In this document: positions 35,949-45,193 of the stretch, piece after piece
Layout: the number at the start of each line of letters is the position of its first letter
Position numbering within the stretch: the stretch's first letter is position 1
NCBI RefSeq assembly: GCF_002778315.1
Contig: NZ_NESA01000012.1
Location: forward strand, 54,878 to 118,877
DNA: 64,000 nt
DNA from: Limnohabitans sp. JirII-31
GTDB lineage: Bacteria > Pseudomonadota > Gammaproteobacteria > Burkholderiales > Burkholderiaceae_C
Direction: 5' to 3'
Notes under the pieces: model-generated
The model's database searches: none
Seen by the model: the letters and a program-made list of their open reading frames with translations, nothing else
Told to the model about the DNA's origin: nothing
Program-made: the position numbers and the translations under genes

Positions 35949-37037
35949 ATGCAAGACACTTTTCCCATCGACATCGTGTACCTCTGGGTCGATGGCAACG
36001 ACAGCCAATGGCGTCTCAAACGCCAGCAGGCAGCCAGCAAACTCTGCGCTGACGGTCACAACGCGATGGCCCGCTTTGGCAATGTAGAGGGGCGCTTTCG
36101 TGACAACCAAGAGCTGCGCTACAGCCTGCGGGCGTTGGATCAATTTTTTCCAACCCATGGGCACGTCTACCTCGTCACCGACGCACAAGTGCCGGCGTGG
36201 CTGCAAGACTCAAACCGACTGACCATCGTCGATCACCGGGCGCTGATTCCACACGACGCGCTGCCCACCTTTGACTCCGGTCACATCGAGTCGTACATCC
36301 ACCGCATCCCGGGCTTGTCCGAGCGTTACTTTTATTTCAACGACGACGTATTTTTTGGCGCCCCTGTGCACGCCAGCGACTGGTTCTACCCGGGTGGCTT
36401 TTACGTCACCTGGTCGGACGACCCGTGTGTGCCAGGCTTGGCCATGCAAAGCCACGACACCTCGTTAGAAAACGCCAGCCGTTTGTCGCGCCAATGGCTG
36501 CAAACCAAAGCCACCCAACAGACACCACACACAACCATCGGCGCACACCGCTTAGACCCCCATTACGCGCACACCCCACGCACCTTTGCGCACTCGCCAC
36601 GGCCCATGTTGAAGTCCTTGCTGTATGCCCTGGAACATGAAGCACCCGACTTGTTTGCACAGGTACGCTCCACCGTCTTTCGCGCCTGGGACAAACCCAC
36701 TCTGGTGTCTGACTTTGTCTTGCGCTGGGCACTGGCACATGGTGTGGCCCAACTCAAAGACTACAGCCACAGCTATGTTTCCACGGGTGCCTCGGACACG
36801 CACACTCAACTCAAACAACTGCGCCATGCCTGGGGTTCACTGGACTTCTTTTGCATCAACGACACCACCGACGACGCTCACCCTGACGATCCGCGCCTGA
36901 CCCAGGTACGCGACACCTTGCAAACCCTGCTCCAAGCGCCCTCTTCCTTTGAAAAGATGCGCCACGCCACGTCACATCGGGGCTTATCGGGCAAGCCGCA
37001 ACGACAGTCAAATTTACTTACATATTTTTTAATTTAG
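35949..37037 (+). CDS. Stealth-family sugar-phosphate transferase
   Basis: A 362-residue protein of the Stealth family, which transfers sugar-1-phosphate units in capsule-like polymers. CR1 is IDIVYLWVDGND, CR2 runs from RFRDNQELRYSLRALDQFFP through VYLVTDAQVPAWL to YFYFNDDVFFGAPV, and a CR3-like HAPRTFAHSPRPMLKSL (as HxPRxF...) follows. All three are typical for these capsule phosphotransferases. ATG 35949 is the first start after the tRNA terminator. No other polysaccharide genes flank it, so its acceptor is unknown. It sits directly downstream of a tRNA, a place where horizontally gained genes often lie. Confidence 0.88.
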   Translation: MQDTFPIDIVYLWVDGNDSQWRLKRQQAASKLCADGHNAMARFGNVEGRFRDNQELRYSLRALDQFFPTHGHVYLVTDAQVPAWLQDSNRLTIVDHRALIPHDALPTFDSGHIESYIHRIPGLSERYFYFNDDVFFGAPVHASDWFYPGGFYVTWSDDPCVPGLAMQSHDTSLENASRLSRQWLQTKATQQTPHTTIGAHRLDPHYAHTPRTFAHSPRPMLKSLLYALEHEAPDLFAQVRSTVFRAWDKPTLVSDFVLRWALAHGVAQLKDYSHSYVSTGASDTHTQLKQLRHAWGSLDFFCINDTTDDAHPDDPRLTQVRDTLQTLLQAPSSFEKMRHATSHRGLSGKPQRQSNLLTYFLI

Positions 37038-37088
37038 ATTCACAAATTAATTCCCTAGGAGTAGTATTGCCACCGAAATGAAGACTTT

Positions 37089-37100
37089 GTTCAATTGAAC
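37089..37100. promoter_or_regulatory. Palindromic site before the hybrid kinase gene
   Basis: GTTCAATTGAAC is a perfect 12-bp palindrome within the 82-base AT-rich gap between the Stealth and hybrid-kinase genes. It may bind a dimeric regulator; this is a pattern only. Confidence 0.35.
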
Positions 37101-37119
37101 TTTTCATTGAAAGCTGGCC

Positions 37120-39873
37120 ATGTCCAAGCAACCATCGCCCACGCAGACAAATGGCCCGCACGGGCAGGGATGGCCTGATCGGCTGAAATACCCCGGCACT
37201 CTTTGGCACTCGTTTTGGATCGGCAGCGGGCTGACGGCCCTGGTTCTGATCCTCGTCGGTTTGGCTTGGTGGTCTTACCAAGATGACGACCCCACCCATT
37301 GGACGGTCTGGCTGATCACCGGGAACATGCCCTTGTGGGCTGGTCTGATGGGCATGCTTCTGGGGTTGGCGGTTTTAGCCCTGTGCATCGGCTATCTGCG
37401 GGCGCAAGAACGCAAGCAGTGGGTTCTCGAAGGCGTGCAACGCGACCGCCACTTACGTGCCATGCTAGATGCGGCACCCAACGGCATGCTGGCCATCGAT
37501 ACCAACGGCATCATCGTGATGGTCAACAACCAAATGCAACGCCTCTTTGGCTGGTCTCGGCAAGAAATGCTGGGGCAACCCATTGAAATGTTGTTGCCTG
37601 AACGTTACCGCGGCAAACACTTGATGCTGCGCCACACCTTTTTGCAGGCCCCGACACCGCGCGCCATGGGGGCTGGGCGGGACTTGTTTGGTTTGCGCAA
37701 AGACGGGCAGGAATTCCCGGTTGAAATTGGCCTCAACCCGACCGACCCCGACAGCGTGATTGGCCTGCAAATCGTCGCCTCAGTGGTCGACATCACCGAG
37801 CGCAAACAAGCCGAAGCGGAACTGCGTGCCGGGCGTGATCGCATCAAAAACATTTTCAACGCCGCACCCAACGGCATGTTGGCCATCGACAAAAACGGCG
37901 CCATCGTCATGGTCAATACCCAAATGGAGCGCTTGTTTGGATGGGCACAAGAAGAAATGCTGGGCAAGTCCATTGAAATGTTGTTGCCCGAACGCTACCG
38001 CGGCAAACACATCATGCTGCGCAACAACTATCTGCAAACACCACAACCCCGTGCCATGGGCGTAGGCCGTGATCTGTTTGGTCTGCGCAAAGACGGGCAT
38101 GAGTTCCCCGTCGAAATTGGCCTCAACCCCACCGGCCCAGACAGCAACATCGACATGCAGGTGGTGGCCTCCGTGGTGGACATCACCGAGCGCAAACAAG
38201 CCGAGGCGATGCTCAATGAAGCCAACAACCTGCTGGAAAAACGCATCGCTGAACGCACCATGCAATTGGAGGCGGCCAACCGCGCCAAGTCCGACTTTCT
38301 GGCCAATATGTCGCATGAGTTGCGCACCCCCTTGAACGCGATCATCGGGTTTTCAGAAATGTTCAAAGACGGCGCACTGGGACCACTGGACGAGCGGCAA
38401 CGCGGCTTCAGCGCCGACATTTACGAAGCAGGCAAACACTTGCTGTCCTTGATCAACGACATCTTGGACTTGTCCAAAGTTGAAGCTGGCATGTTGCAGC
38501 TGCAACTCAGTGCCGTGAACTTGCTGCAACTGTTTCAGTCCAGTACCTTGATGGTGCGCGAGAAAGCGCTCAATCATGCGATTGAACTCAGCACCCACAT
38601 CGACCAGAGCATTGGCACCGCCTTGTGCGATGAGCGCAAGGTCAAACAAATCATCTACAACCTGTTGGCCAATGCCATCAAATTCACCGAACACGGTGGC
38701 ACCGTGTCTTTGCGCATTGAACGCTGCACGCGCGCAGACATCACACTGAACCCCGCCCTGCCGGGACGGCTGCTGGAGCTGCCAACCAGCGACAACCAAG
38801 CGTTCTTGCACATCGCGATTGAAGACAACGGCATTGGCATTGCGCCAGAAGACCTGCCCAAACTGTTTGAACCCTTTGTGCAAGTCGACAGCTCTGCCGC
38901 ACGCCTGCAATCGGGCACGGGCTTGGGACTGTCGCTGGTCCGCCGCCTGGCAGAACTGCACGGCGGCACGGTTGGGGTCAGCAGCCGTCTGGGGATGGGC
39001 AGTTGCTTTCAGGTCTGGCTGCCGTATTGCGAAGTGGCCCATACCGAGGCGCAAGAAGAAGACACCGAGCATCTGCTCGATAGCCCGGCCTTGACTGTGA
39101 CCTCCAACACGAGCTTGCAGCCCCCCTTGGCCTTGGTGATCGAAGACGATGAAGATGCCGCCCGCCTCATCGCGGGGCAACTCCAGATGGATGGCTTTGA
39201 AGTGATCTGCGCGGTCACCGCTGAAGAAGGCTTGGTGCGGGCAGAAAGGCGACCACCCGACTTGATCACCTTAGACATCTTCTTGCCTTTGATGAACGGC
39301 TTTGATTTCATGCGCAAACTCAAAGCCTCACCCAAATTGAAAAACACCCCTGTGGTGCTGATCACGGCCTCCAAAGAAATGGACCACGGCTTGGCTCTGG
39401 GTGCACGACGGGTGTTGCACAAGCCGTTCTCACGCGCCCAACTGAGATCGGCCTTGAGCGGGCTTGTGGTGTCGCCACAACCGGGAACGCCGAAGGTCAG
39501 AATTTTGATTGTGGATGACAACCCCAAACTGGTGGAGTTCTTGGCCACACTCTTGGAGGCCGAAGGCTATGGCGTCACACGCACCTATGGTGGGGCAGAA
39601 GCCATCCATGCCGTGAGTGTGGAAGTGCCTGACCTCATGATCTTGGATTTGATGATGCCCGAGGTCAATGGCTTCGAGGTGGCATTGGCCATGCGACAAA
39701 AACCCAACAGCGTCCACATGCCAATTCTGGTGTTGACCGCCATGGAGCTCAGCGAAGAGGACCGGGCACGCCTCAAACTCAGCGTGGACAGCATCATGGA
39801 AAAAACCCACTTCAACAACGCTGAACTGTTGGCCGAAGTACGCCGGGCCTTGCCCAAACGCAACGATAGATGA
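37120..39873 (+). CDS. Hybrid sensor histidine kinase with two PAS and two receiver domains
   Basis: A 917-residue inner-membrane sensor. Two membrane helices lie at about residues 33-52 and 70-92, with a very short loop between. Two PAS domains (about 111-229 and 241-359) each end with a PAC-type ASVVDITERKQAEA. The kinase core follows: phosphoacceptor H399 in LANMSHELRTPLNAIIGFS, then the ATP-binding N and G boxes (NLLANAIKFTEHGG, EDNGIGIAPEDL, SGTGLGLSLVRRLAEL). Two receiver domains follow, with phosphoacceptor Asp in LITLDIFLP and LMILDLMMP. There is no HPt domain, so transfer to the separate receiver downstream is likely. It is first in a three-gene operon. Confidence 0.93.
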   Translation: MSKQPSPTQTNGPHGQGWPDRLKYPGTLWHSFWIGSGLTALVLILVGLAWWSYQDDDPTHWTVWLITGNMPLWAGLMGMLLGLAVLALCIGYLRAQERKQWVLEGVQRDRHLRAMLDAAPNGMLAIDTNGIIVMVNNQMQRLFGWSRQEMLGQPIEMLLPERYRGKHLMLRHTFLQAPTPRAMGAGRDLFGLRKDGQEFPVEIGLNPTDPDSVIGLQIVASVVDITERKQAEAELRAGRDRIKNIFNAAPNGMLAIDKNGAIVMVNTQMERLFGWAQEEMLGKSIEMLLPERYRGKHIMLRNNYLQTPQPRAMGVGRDLFGLRKDGHEFPVEIGLNPTGPDSNIDMQVVASVVDITERKQAEAMLNEANNLLEKRIAERTMQLEAANRAKSDFLANMSHELRTPLNAIIGFSEMFKDGALGPLDERQRGFSADIYEAGKHLLSLINDILDLSKVEAGMLQLQLSAVNLLQLFQSSTLMVREKALNHAIELSTHIDQSIGTALCDERKVKQIIYNLLANAIKFTEHGGTVSLRIERCTRADITLNPALPGRLLELPTSDNQAFLHIAIEDNGIGIAPEDLPKLFEPFVQVDSSAARLQSGTGLGLSLVRRLAELHGGTVGVSSRLGMGSCFQVWLPYCEVAHTEAQEEDTEHLLDSPALTVTSNTSLQPPLALVIEDDEDAARLIAGQLQMDGFEVICAVTAEEGLVRAERRPPDLITLDIFLPLMNGFDFMRKLKASPKLKNTPVVLITASKEMDHGLALGARRVLHKPFSRAQLRSALSGLVVSPQPGTPKVRILIVDDNPKLVEFLATLLEAEGYGVTRTYGGAEAIHAVSVEVPDLMILDLMMPEVNGFEVALAMRQKPNSVHMPILVLTAMELSEEDRARLKLSVDSIMEKTHFNNAELLAEVRRALPKRNDR
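37450..38196 (+). repeat. Tandem duplicate of the PAS-domain coding sequence
   Basis: The PAS-1 (37450-37806) and PAS-2 (37840-38196) coding units lie 390 bases apart, exactly 130 codons. They share almost all core residues (AAPNGMLAID, ERYRGKH, RDLFGLRKDG, ASVVDITERKQAEA), roughly four in five by eye, pointing to a fairly recent internal duplication. Confidence 0.85.
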
Positions 39874-39882
39874 GGGGGCCGC

Positions 39883-40263
39883 ATGAAAAAGATCCTGGTG
39901 ATCGACGACGATGCACGCAACTTACGACTCGCAGTGGCCGTGCTTGAACAAGCCGAGTACGCAGTGTTGAGTGCCGACAACGGCCCCGATGGCATTGCCT
40001 TGGCCACCGCGCAAAGCCCGGACTTGGTGTTCATGGATGTCCAAATGCCAGGCATGGACGGACTCACCGCGCTGCGTGAATTGCGCGCCAATCCACAGAC
40101 CCATGGGTTGACCGTGGTGGCCCTGACCGCGCTGGCCATGAAGGGCGATGCCGAGCGGCTGCTGGCGGCTGGTTTTGATGGTTACTTTGAAAAACCCATT
40201 CAATACAAAAAATTTCTCACAGAAATTGAATGCCTGCTCGACGTGAAAGGCTTGCACGATTGA
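39883..40263 (+). CDS. Single-domain response regulator
   Basis: A 126-residue CheY/DivK-type receiver: acidic pair in VIDDDARNLRL, phosphoacceptor in LVFMDVQMPGMDG, conserved Thr/Lys in VVALTALAMKG and YFEKPIQYKKF. There is no output domain, so it probably relays the signal from the hybrid kinase to a partner. It begins 9 bases after the kinase gene, preceded by GAGGGGG. Confidence 0.93.
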   Translation: MKKILVIDDDARNLRLAVAVLEQAEYAVLSADNGPDGIALATAQSPDLVFMDVQMPGMDGLTALRELRANPQTHGLTVVALTALAMKGDAERLLAAGFDGYFEKPIQYKKFLTEIECLLDVKGLHD

Positions 40264-40272
40264 GGAGTTGCT

Positions 40273-41349
40273 ATGACACACACACCCAAACATGCCCTCA
40301 TCTTGGTCGTTGACGATGAAGAGCGGAATCGCCGCCTCCTCACCTCCATGCTGGAAGTCGAAGGCTACCTGGTCAACGCCGTGGGCAGCGGGCAAGCCGC
40401 ATTGCAAACCATGGCCACGCAGCGCGCCGACATCATCTTGCTTGACGTCATGATGCCTGGCATGGACGGCTACCAGGTGGCACGCGCCCTCAAGGCACAA
40501 GACAACACGCGTGCCATTCCGATCGTGATGCTCACCTCGCTGGATGACCGCGACTCTCGCTTGCGTGGCCTAGAAGCAGGGGCAGAAGACTTTTTAACCA
40601 AGCCGGTTGACCGCATCGAACTGCTCGCCCGCGTGAAGAACCTGCTGCGCCTCAAAACCTTCAACGACTTCCTGGCAGAAAACAACCACCTGCTCGACGC
40701 CTTGGTGATGCAACGCACCCAGCAGTTGGTCAAAAGCTACCACCAGACCATCGAAGTGCTGACCCGCGCTGCCTCCTACAAAGACGAGGAAACGGGTGCC
40801 CACGTGACCCGCATTGGGCTCTACACCGAAGTTTTGGCGCAGTCGCTGGGCATGGATGCCACTTTCTCCGATCTCATTCGTTACGCCAGCCCCATGCATG
40901 ACGTCGGAAAAATTGCCATCCCCGACGCCATCCTGAGCAAGCCCGGGGCCTTCACCCCTGAGGAATGGGCCATCATGAAAACCCACTCACAGCTCGGCGC
41001 CAAACTGCTCAGCGGCTCCGACTCCCCCTACCTGCTCATGGGTGCAGAAATCGCCGCCCACCACCATGAACGTTGGGATGGTGGCGGCTACCCCTTGGGA
41101 TTGGTGGGCACAGCCATCCCGATGTCGGCGCTGATCATGAACATCTGCGACCAATACGATGCCCTGCGCTCGGTGCGACCCTACAAGGAGGCGCTGTCGC
41201 ATCAGCGCACCTTGGAGATCATCACAACCGGCGACGGCAGAACAGCGCCCTCACACTTTGCCCCAGACGTGTTGCAAGCCTTCAAACAATGCGCGACGCA
41301 ATTCCAAGATATTTTTGATGCGCACCTTGACGTGCGACACACCGCATAA
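40273..41349 (+). CDS. REC-HD-GYP response regulator (c-di-GMP phosphodiesterase)
   Basis: A 358-residue protein with an N-terminal receiver (LVVDDEERNRRLLTS, IILLDVMMPGMDGYQ) and a C-terminal HD-GYP domain: HDVGKIAIPDAILSKPG, LLMGAEIAAHHHERWDGGGYP and ICDQYDALRSVRPYK. The metal ligands and GYP motif are complete, so c-di-GMP or cyclic-dinucleotide hydrolysis is expected. It is 9 bases after the receiver gene and ends only 11 bases from the convergent GGDEF/EAL gene. It likely lowers c-di-GMP when phosphorylated. Confidence 0.95.
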   Translation: MTHTPKHALILVVDDEERNRRLLTSMLEVEGYLVNAVGSGQAALQTMATQRADIILLDVMMPGMDGYQVARALKAQDNTRAIPIVMLTSLDDRDSRLRGLEAGAEDFLTKPVDRIELLARVKNLLRLKTFNDFLAENNHLLDALVMQRTQQLVKSYHQTIEVLTRAASYKDEETGAHVTRIGLYTEVLAQSLGMDATFSDLIRYASPMHDVGKIAIPDAILSKPGAFTPEEWAIMKTHSQLGAKLLSGSDSPYLLMGAEIAAHHHERWDGGGYPLGLVGTAIPMSALIMNICDQYDALRSVRPYKEALSHQRTLEIITTGDGRTAPSHFAPDVLQAFKQCATQFQDIFDAHLDVRHTA

Positions 41350-41360
41350 ACCTGGCTGCA

Positions 41361-43994
41361 TCAGTCGTCAAATGGCCGAAGCGCACTGGGCAATTGCAGC
41401 ACCTCCTGCAGTGGCAACGGTTTGGAAAAGTAAAAACCTTGGGCCTTGAAGCAGCCTGTCTCAATCAAGATTTCGCGTTGGAAGTTTGACTCCACCCCTT
41501 CGGCGGTCACATCCAGCTTGAGTGCTTTGGACAAGGCCATGATGCTGGCCACCACACGAGAGTCGCCCGTGTGGCGCAAAGCGGAAATGAATGAGCTGTC
41601 AATCTTGAGCTTGTGTACCGGCATATTGGCCAAGCGCGACATCGACGAGTAGCCTTTGCCAAAGTCATCGATCGCGATTTGAATGCCCATGCCAATCATG
41701 GATTCCAACTGGCTGTTCACTTCGTGCTCACTCTGAGACAACTCGGACTCTGTGAACTCAAGCACCAAGCCTGCGTAATCGTCGTTGTACGACCCAAGGT
41801 ATTTGGCCAGCAATTTAAAAATTTTCTTCTTGGCAAACAGCTGTGGCGACGAGTTGAATGCAATTTTGCAACCCGGAAACCGCTGCTGGATGTGCTTGAT
41901 ATCTTCTGTGATGCGAATCAACACCAGCTCTGTGACCTGGTCGATCACACCGATCTTTTCCGCAATCGGAATGAACTCGGCAGGCGACACCATGCCCAAT
42001 TCATCGTCATGCCAACGCGCCAACGCTTCAAAACCCAAAATCTTTCCGGTCCTCAAATCGACCTCAGGCTGGTAATTCACAGACAAACTTTGGTTCATCA
42101 GGGCCACGGCCATCTTGGCTTCCACTTTGTTGCGGCGTGAAATGATTTTGATCAGCTTGGCGTCCAACCACTCAATCCGCGATCGCCCAGACTCTTTGGC
42201 ATGCAGCAATGCGGTGTCGGCATAGATCAACAAGTCGTTGATGTTGTCCGCATCACTCGGGTACATGGCAGCGCCGGCACTGAACCCGGCCGTGAGGTGA
42301 ATGCCGCCTGAGAACTGGATGTTCAGGGCCACCGCCTGGATCGAGTCCTTGAGGCGCTGCTGAAAAGACGCCACGTCTTCGTTCATGTCGATCACTGCGA
42401 TGAACTCATCGCCTGAGCGGCGACAGATGTATTTGGGGCCAGGCAATTTCTCGCTCAGGTGCTGCGCCACCTGCTTGATTACCACGTCGCCCTGCTCATG
42501 GCCGTAGCTGTCGTTGATGCTCTTGAGGTGGTCCAAGTCGATGAACAACACCGCAAACTGAGGACTGCCCGATTTTTTATTCAAGCGCTCGGTGATGTAT
42601 TCAAAAAAGGCACGGTAATTGGGCAAGCCCGTCAACTGGTCAAGGTAAATCAAATCCTTCAACCGCGACTCGGCGGCTTTCAGAGGACGCACATCGGAAA
42701 AGATGGCCACATTGCCCTGACTCACGCCTTTGTCATTGAGCAGGGTGGACACGGACAGAATCGTGGGTATCGACTGCTTGTCGGCTGTGGTGAAGAAAGT
42801 TTCACCCCGCCACTCACCATGATGCTTGATCGACTCCACGATCGACAGCCCCGAGCCTCCCAAGTCTTCGTTGCGGTACAAAATGCCTGCTGGCTTGCCC
42901 AGCAAACGTGCTTTCTCATACCCGGTCATGCGGATCAAGGCGGTGTTGACATCGACAATTCGCCCATGTACATCGGTGATCAAAATTGCTTCGGCCGCGG
43001 TTTCAAACACACGCGCTGAAATCAACAACTGCTGGTTGGCCGCACGTTGTCGCAACAGCAGTTGCAGCAACGCGTCATGCACCGAAGAAATTTCATCGCC
43101 CATAGGGCCGGTCTCCATCTCCACCTCTTGGCCATTGATCATGCGCGAAGCCAAATCCACCAGGGCATTGAGTCTGCGTGTGGTTTCCTGTGAAAAAGTT
43201 TTGGTCCACCGATACAAGCCAAGAAACAACCATACGCCACTGATCAACGAAAAAGCAAACGCGGCGGCCACCACCAACAGACTGTCCCAAATCATTTGAG
43301 AAAGGTGCAGGTACACCGGGAATTCGTATTTGCCCAGTGCAATAGGCACCTTCACAAACGCATGGGTCACAGCCCCCAAGGTGCTCGTCTCGTGCCCATC
43401 GGTCAATGAGTACATCAGCGCCAAATCCTTGGGTAAATGCAACTCATCGGTCAGATGGGTCACGTTGAATGAAATCAACAAAATGCCCAGCACGCCATCT
43501 GAAAATGGCGCCACCACCGGCAAGGTGAACACCAAGTGCTGGCCATCGTCTTGGGTCAACAGCTCATGGAATGGCCGAACCTCATCGATGGTTTTTTGAA
43601 TCATTTGATTCGAAGGGCGCAAGGCCCTCCCCGGTTGGGTGCTCAAGATGTAGTCACGCCCTTTGTAATCGAGCAAGTCGATGCGACGGATGGTGTTGTT
43701 GTTGAGTCGATTCAACAAGGGAACCAAGTACACGTCACGTCCCACTGAATCGGTCAAGCCAGTCCAGATCAAGGAAGAGTTGCCCAGCGAATCCGCCTCA
43801 CGCAGCATGGCACTGACTTCAGCCGAGAAGGTAGACGTGACCAACGACTGGTGTTGCTGCAACTGGCTGTACTTGTAAAACAGCGAGCCACTGACGGCCA
43901 ACAGCACAATCAGCGCGGTCAGCACTGACAAATAGAGACCAAAAATCTTGAACAGTTTTCGGCCAATTTGCTCGCGCAGGGTCACGGACTTCAT
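41361..43994 (-). CDS. Membrane GGDEF/EAL protein with periplasmic sensor domain
   Basis: An 877-residue inner-membrane enzyme. From the N-terminus: membrane helix, a periplasmic CHASE4-like domain (about 40-225), a second helix, a HAMP-like linker, PAS, GGDEF and EAL. The GGDEF motif reads SGDEF (CRRSGDEFIAVID), so cyclase activity is doubtful. The EAL domain is complete: GFEALARWH, IAFNSSPQLF, LVLEFTESEL, DDFGKGYSS, KIDSSFI, AEGVES and AQGFYFSKPL, hence phosphodiesterase activity is expected. ATG 43994 is chosen over TTG 44003 because it lies one base after the stop of the binding-protein gene. Last gene of the six-gene operon. Confidence 0.93.
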   Translation of the reverse strand: MKSVTLREQIGRKLFKIFGLYLSVLTALIVLLAVSGSLFYKYSQLQQHQSLVTSTFSAEVSAMLREADSLGNSSLIWTGLTDSVGRDVYLVPLLNRLNNNTIRRIDLLDYKGRDYILSTQPGRALRPSNQMIQKTIDEVRPFHELLTQDDGQHLVFTLPVVAPFSDGVLGILLISFNVTHLTDELHLPKDLALMYSLTDGHETSTLGAVTHAFVKVPIALGKYEFPVYLHLSQMIWDSLLVVAAAFAFSLISGVWLFLGLYRWTKTFSQETTRRLNALVDLASRMINGQEVEMETGPMGDEISSVHDALLQLLLRQRAANQQLLISARVFETAAEAILITDVHGRIVDVNTALIRMTGYEKARLLGKPAGILYRNEDLGGSGLSIVESIKHHGEWRGETFFTTADKQSIPTILSVSTLLNDKGVSQGNVAIFSDVRPLKAAESRLKDLIYLDQLTGLPNYRAFFEYITERLNKKSGSPQFAVLFIDLDHLKSINDSYGHEQGDVVIKQVAQHLSEKLPGPKYICRRSGDEFIAVIDMNEDVASFQQRLKDSIQAVALNIQFSGGIHLTAGFSAGAAMYPSDADNINDLLIYADTALLHAKESGRSRIEWLDAKLIKIISRRNKVEAKMAVALMNQSLSVNYQPEVDLRTGKILGFEALARWHDDELGMVSPAEFIPIAEKIGVIDQVTELVLIRITEDIKHIQQRFPGCKIAFNSSPQLFAKKKIFKLLAKYLGSYNDDYAGLVLEFTESELSQSEHEVNSQLESMIGMGIQIAIDDFGKGYSSMSRLANMPVHKLKIDSSFISALRHTGDSRVVASIMALSKALKLDVTAEGVESNFQREILIETGCFKAQGFYFSKPLPLQEVLQLPSALRPFDD

Positions 43995-43995
43995 G

Positions 43996-45192
43996 TCATT
44001 CAATCGGTATCAAGCGACCCAAACGGTCCATCTTCACAAACAAGACTTGTGACGCATCCAACGCGTCATGCCGAGCAGACGTGAACGCCTGCGTGTAGTG
44101 TCTCACCGCCCCCTCAAAGGCTGGTAGTTTCTCCAGCGCATCGCGAACTTTGACAGCTTGCGTCGATTGCGCCTTGTTCACCGCCATGGCCAGCAAATGC
44201 ACGGTGTCATAGGCTTGTGCAGCACCGACCGGGCTGGGAATGTCGGTGAATGACTGAAAGCCACCGTTCTTGCGAATCCATTCGCCCAGGTACTTGGCCC
44301 GGGGCCGGTTGTTTTTGACAAACGTGAAGGTTTGAATCACGTCGAACGTGACGTCCCCCAAGTACTCGCCCGCCAGCTCGTGCAACACCCCGCCCGACAC
44401 CCCCCAGTGCGAGACCATGGGCAAGCGTAGCTGCGGGGGTTGTGACGCCACGTCTCGCAGCAACAGCGCCGCTTCTTTCTCATTGCCGACAAACATCAAG
44501 GCTTTGCTGCCAGCACTCAAACACGCACGGTAGGGCTCGACAAAACTCACATCGCCCCAGTTGTACCAGCGCACCACGTTGAAGTCGACTTTGTACTGCC
44601 CCGCCTTGGCCCTGATCACTGCTTCCGAAGACCGCCCCCACGACGTGTTGGGCAAAAAGACACATGCCTTGTCGGCCTTGTACTTGACGGCCAGACGCTT
44701 GATCATGGTCTCCACACCCCACGAGTCTTTCAAAGACACCCGAAAGCTGTAGGAAGGCTTGTAGCTGTGGTCGGTGATTTGGTCGGCCGACCCCCACACG
44801 CTGATCAGCGGCACTTTGAGCCGGTGTGCGTCGGGCAAAACTTCCACACTGACCGGGCTGTACTTGCCCTCTAAAACAGCCACCAAATCCTGGCGCCCCG
44901 CCAACTCCACAAAGTTGTCTTTGCCACGTACCGACACGCCTTTGTTGTCGGTGGTCACCAAGCTCAAAGGACGGCCATTGAGCACGCCACCCGCAGCATT
45001 GATTTCAGCCATCGCCGCACGGATGCCCCACTCGATCGACTGCGGCGCTGTATTGGTCTTTTGACCATAGGCACCGTCAAATCCAATCAGCACTGGAGCG
45101 CCTGCCGCCCCACCCGATGGCGCCGCCCAGCACACGCTGAGCAGGCAGCTCAGCAAGCCAAGACCGATTGATTTTTGAACCATCTTCTTCAT
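43996..45192 (-). CDS. Type I periplasmic binding protein (LivJ-type)
   Basis: A 398-residue secreted protein with signal peptide ending at SVCWA and a Leu/Ile/Val-binding-type fold: PVLIGFDGAYGQKTNTAPQS, EINAAGGVLNGRPLSLV, LISVWGSADQITD, CVFLPNTSWGRSSEAV and AAQAYDTVHLLAMAVNKA. No ABC permease or ATPase accompanies it. The stop codon and the ATG of the GGDEF/EAL gene are one base apart, so it probably feeds a ligand signal to that protein's periplasmic domain. ATG 45192 has GAGG upstream. Confidence 0.92.
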   Translation of the reverse strand: MKKMVQKSIGLGLLSCLLSVCWAAPSGGAAGAPVLIGFDGAYGQKTNTAPQSIEWGIRAAMAEINAAGGVLNGRPLSLVTTDNKGVSVRGKDNFVELAGRQDLVAVLEGKYSPVSVEVLPDAHRLKVPLISVWGSADQITDHSYKPSYSFRVSLKDSWGVETMIKRLAVKYKADKACVFLPNTSWGRSSEAVIRAKAGQYKVDFNVVRWYNWGDVSFVEPYRACLSAGSKALMFVGNEKEAALLLRDVASQPPQLRLPMVSHWGVSGGVLHELAGEYLGDVTFDVIQTFTFVKNNRPRAKYLGEWIRKNGGFQSFTDIPSPVGAAQAYDTVHLLAMAVNKAQSTQAVKVRDALEKLPAFEGAVRHYTQAFTSARHDALDASQVLFVKMDRLGRLIPIE

Positions 45193-45193
45193 C

